DNA from: Macrosoma leucophasiata
Taxonomy: Eukaryota; Arthropoda; Insecta; Lepidoptera; Hedylidae
Assembly: GCA_036365455.1 (NCBI GenBank)
Contig: JAWQUS010000026.1
Coordinates: forward strand, 17,983,111-18,047,110
Length of the DNA stretch: 64,000 bases
Direction: 5' to 3'
Numbering within the stretch: position 1 is the first letter of the stretch; each line of letters opens with the position of its first letter. The position numbers were made by a program, and so were the translations under genes. This document shows, piece after piece, positions 53,784 to 62,645 of this stretch. A model generated the notes under the pieces. The model did not search any database. It saw nothing but the letters and a program-made list of their open reading frames with translations, and was not told the DNA's origin.

Positions 53784-54741
53784 TCTCGGTAAGAGGAAGA
53801 TGCAACAACAAAAGTACCAGATGTGGGTCAATAAACCCGTGTCTTATGTCGTGAGGGTCAAAAAACCCGGTTAATGATAATTTGGTCAATAAACCAGTGT
53901 ACAAACTTAGTCAAAATAACAAAAGCTCTTACAACTTTTGTACCGCTGTCAAAATTTGAGTCTCTTGAGACGCGTGACGATTATTGTTCTATAAGAACAT
54001 TTAATCAGAACTCAAATGAAAAAGAAATAAATTTTCAATCTTTAAATTTGATTTGATGAAATCCCCAATATGGATGATATGATTGAAATAGTTATATTAC
54101 CAAAACAATAATGGGAGGGTGGGAGGGCCAAATTTTACCAATTTTTCGCGTGAAAAGGGCGAATTTGGTGTCAAAAAATTTGGAATAATGCAAGCTATTT
54201 AATATACTAATAAAACAAGGGGTGCGCGATAGTAAAATTTTGAGAAAAAATTCAAAAACAGTTTTTTACACTATGAAATCTTAAGTTATTAATAATTTCC
54301 AAAATAGGGGGATTCAAAAGTCAAAAATAACGGCTATATATTTTATTTATTTATACGTATATACCGTATAAATTTGGTATTTATCAGATAAATACTTTAC
54401 GAGTTTTGTATGGGCAGGTTACTTACCAAGTAACCTCGGTTCGGTATTAAAAATTAACAATTTTGTCCAAATCTCGCCAATTTTTCGCGTGAAAAGGGCG
54501 AATTTGGTGTCAAAAAATTTGGAATAATGCAAGCTATTTAATATACTAATAAAACAAGGGGTGCGCGATAGTAAAATTTTGAGAAAAAATTCAAAAACAG
54601 TTTTTTACACTATGAAATCTTAAGTTATTAATAATTTCCAAAATAAGGGGATTCAAAAGTCAAAAATAACGGCTATATATTTTATTTATTTATACGTATA
54701 TACGGTATAAATTTGGTATTTATCAGATAAATACTTTACAG
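53784..54741 (-). promoter_or_regulatory. Element B1 5' UTR with duplicated module
   Basis: Three GGTCAATAAACC-type motifs lie at 53,826, 53,856 and 53,884. The inner module (54,138-54,400) and outer module (54,477-54,741) repeat with a period of 339 bp and differ at only a few positions; the outer copy is identical to the single module of element A. The 76-bp spacer contains a hairpin GGTTACTTACCAAGTAACC at 54,417-54,435. Duplicated 5' promoter units are known from other LINEs such as mouse L1; promoter function here is inferred. Confidence 0.6.
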
Positions 54742-54943
54742 TTAGCTCGAGTTAGGTTAGCTCGAGTTAGGTTAGCTCGAGTTAGGTTAGCTCGAGTTAG
54801 GTTAGGTTAGGTTAGGTTAGGTTAGGTTAGGTTAGGTTAGGTTAGGTTAGGTTAGGTTAGGTTAGGTTAGGTTAGGTTAGGTTAGGTTAGGTTAGGTTAG
54901 GTTAGGTTAGGTTAGGTTAGGTTAGGTTAGGTTAGGTTAGGTT
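54742..54943 (+). repeat. Telomeric block 2, left part: four variant units and 28 TTAGG units
   Basis: Four TTAGCTCGAGTTAGG units (54,742-54,801), 28 TTAGG units (54,802-54,941), then TT at the SART-like insertion point. Confidence 0.95.
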
Positions 54944-55740
54944 CCCCCCCGAGGGTTTCCGCCTTGTCGTGGCGGGGGGGCTCAGTACCCGGTGGTTGGC
55001 CTCACACCGGAGAAGCCAAGAGGAACCCAGAGAGGGGGCGGCGTTTGGCGTGGCTCTGCCCGCCACTCGCTGCTGTGGTGAGGAGACGGCTGGGGAAGAG
55101 GTGTACGGGTGTATCGTTGCCCTGCACCCTATCCCCAGCCGCCTAGCGGTTGTCCCGCCGTGGGATGGGGACGTGGTGGGGAGGCGGCTGGGGAGGAGGT
55201 GTATGGGTGTGTCGTTGCCCTGCACCCTATCCCCAGCCGCCTAGCGGTGGTCCCGCCGTCAGATAGGGACGTGGTGGGGCCGCGGGGGGGTGGTTGAAGG
55301 TCAGTTCATCACTGATACTCCCGCTCCCCCGGGGCCGGACTGTGTGCCCCTGGACTTCTCCACCCGGGCGTCTTGGGACGCCTGGCGATGTGAGTGGTCG
55401 GGGCAGGGACCTTCGGGCGCCGGACTAGGGGATGTCCGTCGCCCGAATGGAGGGGTCCCGGGCTGGCTGGCGTGCGAGTGTTCCGCACGCCACTAGTGTT
55501 GGTTGGAGCCGAAAGGCTCCGAGGAGGGCTCGGCAACGAGCAGCCGCCGGTGGGGTCGCGGATGTGTGCGATAGCGTTCCCGTGACCCCGCCAGTGATGG
55601 CGGACGAGTCGGAACACCCAGGGGTTTTTAGTGGGTAGACGGATGCCTTTCCCGGAGTCCCACATAACCCACCCCTCTCCCCAAGGGTGGGTATGCGTAA
55701 CGCATTTTCCCCTGGTAAAAAAAAAAAAAAAAAAAAAAAA
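54944..55740 (+). mobile_element. SART-like short element inserted in TTAGG
   Basis: A 797-bp GC-rich insert on the + strand begins CCCCCCCGAGGGTTTCCGCC and ends GTAACGCATTTTCCCCTGGT plus 24 A. Left flank ends GGTT and right flank resumes GGTTAGG after the poly(A), so with one A shared the target TT^AGG is rejoined without loss or duplication. Orientation (sense along TTAGG) is opposite to the TRAS-like elements, as known for SART elements. A 98-bp segment is duplicated in tandem (CCTGCACCCTATCCCCAGCC at 55,121 and 55,219). No RT is encoded, so it is either a 5'-truncated copy consisting mainly of 3' UTR or a non-autonomous derivative. Short GC-rich frames (for example 55,432-55,638) are not recognised. 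Confidence 0.7.
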
Positions 55741-55802
55741 GGTTAGGTTAGGTTAGGTTAGGTTAGGTTAGGTTAGGTTAGGTTAGGTTAGGTTAGGTTA
55801 GG
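55741..55802 (+). repeat. Telomeric block 2, right part: about 12 TTAGG units
   Basis: GGTTA repeated 12 times plus GG, then TT and the poly(T) of element B2. Together with the left part it forms the telomeric block that the SART-like insert split. Confidence 0.95.
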
Positions 55803-55834
<32 letters not shown>

Positions 55835-56242
55835 AGCATCTTCCTCTAACATAATTAGAGACTTTTCTTACGGTGAATTTTATTACTAATTATATTTATT
55901 TTATTATGTACAGACAGTTTACTTATAAGATTGTTCTTATTCTAGACTTATCATTATTATTATTTCTTTACTTTATATTTATCCTTTATTTTTCTTTCTA
56001 TTATTACTATACCTTAACGAATTTTGACGAGTGACATTAACATTTACATAAGCTTATGGCTTAACGTTATCATACTTATACCTATACTGTTCTTTATTTC
56101 ACTTATTTATAATTTTATCTGTGTAGTTTATTTTATACTTATAGTTTATTTTCTTAATATTATACTAATGCTCTATGTTGTTTACTTTATGCTAAACTAT
56201 GCTATTGGTATATAATCTTAACTTATATATAATAGCATATGC

Positions 56243-59200
56243 TTATTTATCTGTTTTGTTTCTGTTTATTACCTTACTACTAATTTTAATACAATATCTT
56301 AAGAATACTTTTTGTAATTTTTTATTTGCTAATAGTGTTGACAAATTATTGTGAGTAAGTTTCTCCTCTATATACTGTTCTAGCTCATGTCTGTCAAGGT
56401 CATACACCGGGCAGTCCAGGAGGACATGCGGGACCGATTCGACGACTCCCGGCTCGCAGATACATGACGGGCTCTCCTTACACTTGAAGCGATTTAGGTA
56501 TTCAGAGAACCCGCCATGTCCTGTCAGTACTTGTGTTAGTATGCCCGTTGGTTGGAGTTTTCTAACTAACGCGTAAGCATCTCTGGCATCTGGAAGGAAC
56601 AGCTTAGTACCCGAGGCAGTTTCTCCGGACCGGTATCTTCGGTTCCATTCATCAAGCGACTCTTCTCGAATTAGTCGCTTGACGAACGACACCGGACACC
56701 GGTCATAGTCTGGTTTCTTTTTACTGTTCTGTGCAGCTTCCTTTGCCAGTATGTCTGCACGCTCGTTTCCCGGAAGCCCCGCATGAGCCTTGACCCAGAA
56801 CAAGGAGACAACTTTGCCCTGAGCCAAGGCAGCCTTCAGGTTACTCCTTGAGTGTACTGCAAGAGGGTGAAGCGAGCTTTGGTTTATAACCGTCTCCAAT
56901 GCAGACCTGGAGTCACTATAAATGCCAAAGCTCGCTTGCTTACTCTTCAAGACCTCGCCCGTCGCCCTGCATATGGCCAGTAATTCGGCTTGGTAGACCG
57001 TGCAGTACGATGAGAGACAAAGTTTGACGGATTTGGTTTCGGCCACACTGTTCCATAGTGACAGTGCAGCTCCGACCTTTCCGTCAATTTTGCTCCCATC
57101 GGTGTAAATTTGTACTGCTTGTGTGCTGTGTGAATCAACGAGTTGCTGGTCTACCAGTTTCACAAATTCCAGGTCCATATGCAGTGCAGGATGAGAGGCT
57201 TCTGCAAATCCCACCGCACGTTCTGTTTCCCTATCTCCTAACACTGACCGGGATGACCCTCTCCTTGCCTCATACAGGGCAGCTGCCTCTTGTATTCTGA
57301 GGTCGAGAGGAAGTAGCCCGGCCAGTACCAAAGCTGAGTTCAGGGAGACCGTGCGGTATGATTTGCAGAGCTTCTGAGCGAAGCCTCGCTGGACTGAGTT
57401 CAAGAGCCTTCCAATGCCGATCTTTTTGGATGCCGGTGCCCAGGCGCTAGCGGCATACGTAATGATGGGCTCCACCGCAGCTGTGTAAATGACACGTATA
57501 ACATCTGGGTGGAGTCCCCAACTCGCCTTTGCGGCCTTGGAAAGCTGCTTGTAAACGTCCAGTGCCCTCTTGCAGACATTTTCGACGTGTTCGTGAAACG
57601 TTAGTTTTTCGTCGATCGTCAATCCCAAAACCTTAATTTTGCGTGACATGCCAATGTCGACCCCGCCCATCCGCAGCAGCGGAGCGTCGTACTTCAATTT
57701 CCTCGTGACCACCATTGCGCAGGTCTTATGAGGTGCGAATGTCAATTTGTTTCTGACGCCCCACTGCTGCACGCGCGCGAGTGCCGCATTGGCCCGTCTT
57801 TGCACGTCCAGCCCGGTGTCTCCATCGAAAATTAGCACGACATCGTCGGCGAAGGCTTGACAGTAGATGTCAGAGCTGTCCAATTCCTTAAGGAGAGGGT
57901 CTAGTAGGAGATTCCAAAGGATTGGGCCACCGATGGATCCCTGGACGCAGCCCTTATTTGTGCTCTTAGTGTGTTCTACCCCGGAGTATCTCACTGTGAC
58001 GGTTCTGCAGTCAAGGTAGCTGTCGAGTAGCCTCCTGATATTTACCGGACACTTTTCCTCAGCCAGTCTGACTTTTATGGCCGGCCACCATGCGTTATCG
58101 AAGGCTCCCTCTATATCCAATGATATCAACGTAACTAACTTCTTTGCATCTAGTTTCTTTTGAATGTATTTCATCATGGTATATAGGGAGTCTTCGGTAC
58201 TCTTTTGTGGCATGAAGCCAAACTGGCGAGTACTCATCCTCGGTATCAGGTGCCACTTCAACCTTGCTACTACCATCTTCTCTAGGACCTTCCCCAAGAC
58301 CGGGAGTAGGCCAATCGGTCTATAGGCCTTGGGGCTTGTGTAGTCGTCCTTGCCCGGCTTCCTAAGCGCCACGACGATGGCCTTTTTCCAAATTTTTGGA
58401 AAATAGCCCATTTCCAGACACTTATTCGCTAGGGCAAGGAATGACTCTGGGTCCTGGAAGATGGCTTGACTGCAGATATCCGCCGTGAGACCGTCTGCTC
58501 CGGGGGCCTTTTTGGGATTAAAACCATTCACCGCGGACTTGAGTTCCTGCAGGGTGAATGGTGGATCATGGTGTTCATCATGCATCCTATCATTCACCCT
58601 TAACGCAGCCTCTCTAGTCCGCTGGTGGTCTGCGTTGTCCCTGAGCACTGCGTCCTCGGGGTAGAAGGTATCTGCCAGAAGGGCTGCCGACTCGCTTGGA
58701 TTTAAGGCCACTCCATCTTTGGCCAGAGTTAGCTCCTCCTGCCTTCTGGTAGTTCTCCCTATCACCCTATAAATTCCCTCCCAGATCCCCTCCCTATCCT
58801 GTTTCTCACAAAACTCTTTCCAGCTTTGCGTCTGGGCTCTTTTCGCATTTAATTCATATTTTTCTTTTGCTTGCAGGTACTCATCGACGACCTTGGCTCT
58901 CCGGACTGGTGCTGCGCAGCGGATGCGGTTCTTTCTGGTGGAGACTTCATTCTTCAGAGCTACGAGTTCTTCGGACCACCACGGTAAGGTAAGTAAGTTT
59001 TTATGTTTCTTTATAGGTATATTTTCCTGACTAGATTTTAGAATAATATTTGTATAATTTTGTACAGAGTTTTCCAAAAGTGTTTTGTTTTCAATATGTT
59101 TTATGTTTTCTAGTTTTAAGTTTTCTTCTGTGGCTAATTGGGCCATTTTCTCACGAAAACGGCTCCAATTAGCCTTTTTTGTATGAAATATCCTAGTAGT

Positions 59201-59944
59201 CCTGTCAATTTTGTGTCCATTACTTTTCCGAATGTTGATATTGAAGGTTATACAGTTGTGGTCCGAGCTTATTACTCCTTCCTCTACTTTCCAGTTCTCC
59301 ACCAGATCCAACATGTCCGAAGAGCAGGCCGTGACGTCAACGAAACTGGAGTACGTCTTATCTCCCCGGATGGTATAAAAAGTGGGCGTATCTCCTATGT
59401 TGAGTATCTGCAAGCTATGCTCTTCAAGAAACCCAGACGCCTCTTCGCCTCTGTAATCCATTTTAGCGCTACCCCACCAAGGGCTTTTTGCATTCAGGTC
59501 ACCTCCTATCAGGAGTCGCACAGGTCCCAGAACCTCCAGAATACTTCTGAGCTGCTCCAGGTACGGCTCTATGGGCTGGTCTGGTTCGAAGTAAAGAGAG
59601 ACCACCGCGATTTCCCAGGCGCTTGTCTGTATCTTCACCACGACGATGTTAGACGTGGTGAGTTGAGGGTACTGGGTGACGTCCAGTTTGCTGTCGAAGA
59701 CTGCAATGGCAGCTTTAGTCGGCCCTCCCCTTTGGTCAGCGCTCTGGTATATTTGGGAGCCGCGGTAGTCCTTCATCACCCCTGTTCCACCCACGTACGG
59801 TTCCTGGAGCAGTGCAAAAGCGAGACCCCGAGTTTTTGCCTCTACCATGAGTTCGATGGTGGCGAGTTCTTTCCTTTGGAGGTTAACCTGAGCTATTGCG
59901 TATCCGTTGGTGGGGTGGCGTACTCTGTCATATCCTGGAACCAC
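56243..59944 (-). CDS. Element B2 ORF2: endonuclease, reverse transcriptase, RNase H
   Basis: The protein is identical to B1 ORF2 over all 1233 codons, with all catalytic residues kept. It again begins at GTG one base after the ORF1 stop, with the frame closed by TAG at 59,972-59,974. Because two copies agree, the lack of an AUG is not a one-off base error in a single copy, though a shared assembly error cannot be excluded; element A, which differs in sequence, supports it independently. Confidence 0.92.
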   Translation of the reverse strand: MVPGYDRVRHPTNGYAIAQVNLQRKELATIELMVEAKTRGLAFALLQEPYVGGTGVMKDYRGSQIYQSADQRGGPTKAAIAVFDSKLDVTQYPQLTTSNIVVVKIQTSAWEIAVVSLYFEPDQPIEPYLEQLRSILEVLGPVRLLIGGDLNAKSPWWGSAKMDYRGEEASGFLEEHSLQILNIGDTPTFYTIRGDKTYSSFVDVTACSSDMLDLVENWKVEEGVISSDHNCITFNINIRKSNGHKIDRTTRIFHTKKANWSRFREKMAQLATEENLKLENIKHIENKTLLENSVQNYTNIILKSSQENIPIKKHKNLLTLPWWSEELVALKNEVSTRKNRIRCAAPVRRAKVVDEYLQAKEKYELNAKRAQTQSWKEFCEKQDREGIWEGIYRVIGRTTRRQEELTLAKDGVALNPSESAALLADTFYPEDAVLRDNADHQRTREAALRVNDRMHDEHHDPPFTLQELKSAVNGFNPKKAPGADGLTADICSQAIFQDPESFLALANKCLEMGYFPKIWKKAIVVALRKPGKDDYTSPKAYRPIGLLPVLGKVLEKMVVARLKWHLIPRMSTRQFGFMPQKSTEDSLYTMMKYIQKKLDAKKLVTLISLDIEGAFDNAWWPAIKVRLAEEKCPVNIRRLLDSYLDCRTVTVRYSGVEHTKSTNKGCVQGSIGGPILWNLLLDPLLKELDSSDIYCQAFADDVVLIFDGDTGLDVQRRANAALARVQQWGVRNKLTFAPHKTCAMVVTRKLKYDAPLLRMGGVDIGMSRKIKVLGLTIDEKLTFHEHVENVCKRALDVYKQLSKAAKASWGLHPDVIRVIYTAAVEPIITYAASAWAPASKKIGIGRLLNSVQRGFAQKLCKSYRTVSLNSALVLAGLLPLDLRIQEAAALYEARRGSSRSVLGDRETERAVGFAEASHPALHMDLEFVKLVDQQLVDSHSTQAVQIYTDGSKIDGKVGAALSLWNSVAETKSVKLCLSSYCTVYQAELLAICRATGEVLKSKQASFGIYSDSRSALETVINQSSLHPLAVHSRSNLKAALAQGKVVSLFWVKAHAGLPGNERADILAKEAAQNSKKKPDYDRCPVSFVKRLIREESLDEWNRRYRSGETASGTKLFLPDARDAYALVRKLQPTGILTQVLTGHGGFSEYLNRFKCKESPSCICEPGVVESVPHVLLDCPVYDLDRHELEQYIEEKLTHNNLSTLLANKKLQKVFLRYCIKISSKVINRNKTDK

Positions 59945-59945
59945 T

Positions 59946-61400
59946 TCAGCAGTACGCGATCTTCGCTCTAGCTAGAGCCTCCCATCTTCGCCTCACTGGG
60001 CAGTCTATGCTGAAAGCATTGTGCTCTGTTTCGCCCAGTTTGGCTTGCGTACAATTGCAGCAAGATGGGACGGTTCCAGCGAGCCAGTCCGCGCACTGCG
60101 ATTTCATGTGGGGCCCCCCACAATGACTACACCTCTCTACAGTCTCTTTGCAGAATTTTCTGCCGTGTCCATATCCCAAGCAGAGGGAGCACTGTACGAG
60201 AGGTGATTGGTCCGCCACTCTTATACGTTGAATGTCGATGTGGACGGTACCCTTGTCTAGCATTCTATTGTATAATGTGGGGGACACCCGTATGACAACG
60301 TGGCTAGCATGCGGGTTCCTCGTCTTCCGTCTATACCGTAGTTCCACCTTACCCTTTTCACCGTCGAGGCCGCGAAAAACATCTTCATTCTGGTTCCTCA
60401 AGGCTGATAGGATGTCATCATCGCTATTGTATGTTAATACGCCTTTAAGGACCAGGAGTGGATCCTTGTTTTTCACTTCCTCAACGGTGAGGTGGTCCTC
60501 CGCGCTCTTTAATCTCTCCTTGATCCTTTCTCTCTCTTCTGATGTCCTACATCCTACTATTACTTTCCTGTCCTTGACTTTTCTTATACTGTCCACTGTT
60601 ATCCCTCCTTCCTTAGCTCTTACTGTTTTCCTTATCCTTTCAATTACTTCTTCTCCTGTTTCCTTTTCGTCCTTTGACGCGATCACTACTGAATGTAATG
60701 CGGTTCGCGAGGGAATTTCTTTCCTATGCTGACCCGCTGCTACACTCGCGTAGGACGCTTTCTCTATACCTTCGTTATGTCTCTCTATCGATTCTTTCAG
60801 TTTTTCCATCTTCTCATTACTTTCCTTGATCAATCTTCCATGTTCTTCAATTATTTCTCTTAAATTTACTTCCTCTGTCGTCCTGTCAACGTTCGTCACT
60901 GTCTCTACTATCTCTTTCCCAGTTTTATTTTCCTCTTTCTTACCCAGGGTAATGCCAGCCTCTGCCTCTTTGACCAGTTGGTAGAGACGCTCGATGGCTA
61001 GAGTGACCTCGTTTTTTATATCTGTTTTCAGATTGCGCGAGTTGTTTAAATGCAGCTTTGCTTTATTTAGGCACGCCCTAGCCTCGGCGACTCTACCAAC
61101 CGACTTAATGGTTTTTGAGGGAATATCTGCGGATTCCTGAGAAGCTCTCTGAGCTACTAGTCTGCTGTCTGGAAGGGCAGTGTTCTTTTTCACCTTGATC
61201 GGCGCAGAGGAGACTGGCTTCGGTGGCGAGATGGACGGTAGACGGTAAGTTGTGTTCACCGTCTCCCATTCACCAATGCTCCTCCTAACGTTTGGTTTTG
61301 GAGAGGGTCCTGCCCTCTCTGTCGATTGTTTGGGGGAGCATTGGCGATTTGCCTCCCTTTCAACCGATGTCCTTTTTGCAGGGGTTCTCATTCCTAACAT
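59946..61400 (-). CDS. Element B2 ORF1 (Gag-like, three CCHC knuckles)
   Basis: 484 aa from the ATG at 61,398-61,400, identical to B1 ORF1. It ends in TGA directly before the +1 frame of ORF2. Confidence 0.9.
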   Translation of the reverse strand: MLGMRTPAKRTSVEREANRQCSPKQSTERAGPSPKPNVRRSIGEWETVNTTYRLPSISPPKPVSSAPIKVKKNTALPDSRLVAQRASQESADIPSKTIKSVGRVAEARACLNKAKLHLNNSRNLKTDIKNEVTLAIERLYQLVKEAEAGITLGKKEENKTGKEIVETVTNVDRTTEEVNLREIIEEHGRLIKESNEKMEKLKESIERHNEGIEKASYASVAAGQHRKEIPSRTALHSVVIASKDEKETGEEVIERIRKTVRAKEGGITVDSIRKVKDRKVIVGCRTSEERERIKERLKSAEDHLTVEEVKNKDPLLVLKGVLTYNSDDDILSALRNQNEDVFRGLDGEKGKVELRYRRKTRNPHASHVVIRVSPTLYNRMLDKGTVHIDIQRIRVADQSPLVQCSLCLGYGHGRKFCKETVERCSHCGGPHMKSQCADWLAGTVPSCCNCTQAKLGETEHNAFSIDCPVRRRWEALARAKIAYC

Positions 61401-62358
61401 TCTCGGTAAGAGGAAGATGCAACAACAAAAGTACCAGATGTGGGTCAATAAACCCGTGTCTTATGTCGTGAGGGTCAAAAAACCCGGTTAATGATAATTT
61501 GGTCAATAAACCAGTGTACAAACTTAGTCAAAATAACAAAAGCTCTTACAACTTTTGTACCGCTGTCAAAATTTGAGTCTCTTGAGACGCGTGACGATTA
61601 TTGTTCTATAAGAACATTTAATCAGAACTCAAATGAAAAAGAAATAAATTTTCAATCTTTAAATTTGATTTGATGAAATCCCCAATATGGATGATATGAT
61701 TGAAATAGTTATATTACCAAAACAATAATGGGAGGGTGGGAGGGCCAAATTTTACCAATTTTTCGCGTGAAAAGGGCGAATTTGGTGTCAAAAAATTTGG
61801 AATAATGCAAGCTATTTAATATACTAATAAAACAAGGGGTGCGCGATAGTAAAATTTTGAGAAAAAATTCAAAAACAGTTTTTTACACTATGAAATCTTA
61901 AGTTATTAATAATTTCCAAAATAGGGGGATTCAAAAGTCAAAAATAACGGCTATATATTTTATTTATTTATACGTATATACCGTATAAATTTGGTATTTA
62001 TCAGATAAATACTTTACGAGTTTTGTATGGGCAGGTTACTTACCAAGTAACCTCGGTTCGGTATTAAAAATTAACAATTTTGTCCAAATCTCGCCAATTT
62101 TTCGCGTGAAAAGGGCGAATTTGGTGTCAAAAAATTTGGAATAATGCAAGCTATTTAATATACTAATAAAACAAGGGGTGCGCGATAGTAAAATTTTGAG
62201 AAAAAATTCAAAAACAGTTTTTTACACTATGAAATCTTAAGTTATTAATAATTTCCAAAATAAGGGGATTCAAAAGTCAAAAATAACGGCTATATATTTT
62301 ATTTATTTATACGTATATACGGTATAAATTTGGTATTTATCAGATAAATACTTTACAG
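61401..62358 (-). promoter_or_regulatory. Element B2 5' UTR with duplicated module
   Basis: Same arrangement as B1: three GGTCAATAAACC-type motifs near 61,443-61,512, inner module from about 61,755, hairpin spacer near 62,034-62,052, outer module 62,094-62,358. The inner copy carries the same few differences from the outer copy as in B1. Confidence 0.6.
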
Positions 62359-62613
62359 TTAGCTCGAGTTAGGTTAGCTCGAGTTAGGTTAGCTCGAGTT
62401 AGGTTAGCTCGAGTTAGGTTAGGTTAGGTTAGGTTAGGTTAGGTTAGGTTAGGTTAGGTTAGGTTAGGTTAGGTTAGGTTAGGTTAGGTTAGGTTAGGTT
62501 AGGTTAGGTTAGGTTAGGTTAGGTTAGGTTAGGTTAGGTTAGGTTAGGTTAGGTTAGGTTAGGTTAGGTTAGGTTAGGTTAGGTTAGGTTAGGTTAGGTT
62601 AGGTTAGGTTAGG
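62359..62613 (+). repeat. Telomeric block 3: four variant units and 39 TTAGG units
   Basis: Four TTAGCTCGAGTTAGG units (62,359-62,418) and 39 TTAGG units (62,419-62,613), then the poly(T) of element B3. It differs from block 1 only in TTAGG copy number. Confidence 0.95.

Positions 62614-62645
<32 letters not shown>

Larger units (their letters stand above)
48186..54741 (-). mobile_element. TRAS-like element B1, full length, intact ORFs
   Basis: Sense on the - strand: 5' UTR 54,741-53,784 (958 bp, two promoter-like modules), ORF1, ORF2, 3' UTR 48,625-48,211, poly(A) of 25 at 48,210-48,186. The 3' junction GGTT/poly(T) fits priming at TT^AGG. The spacing from the ORF2 stop to the first variant telomeric unit (6116 bp) is exactly the same in B2. 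Confidence 0.92.
55803..62358 (-). mobile_element. TRAS-like element B2, full length, apparently identical to B1
   Basis: Every landmark is shifted by exactly 7617 bp from B1, including the 25-nt poly(A) (55,803-55,827), 3' UTR, both ORFs, the duplicated 5' module and the start of the variant telomeric units. Both encoded proteins are identical to those of B1 at all positions. Confidence 0.92.

Noticed and set aside
53784..53831. 16-codon N-terminal extension of B1 ORF1
   Set aside because: Element A has no matching extension and both share the MLGMRTP start, so the downstream ATG was chosen.
47971..62613. TTAGG blocks as a CRISPR-like array with elements as spacers
   Set aside because: Units are contiguous telomeric repeats with retrotransposon insertions; the host is eukaryotic.
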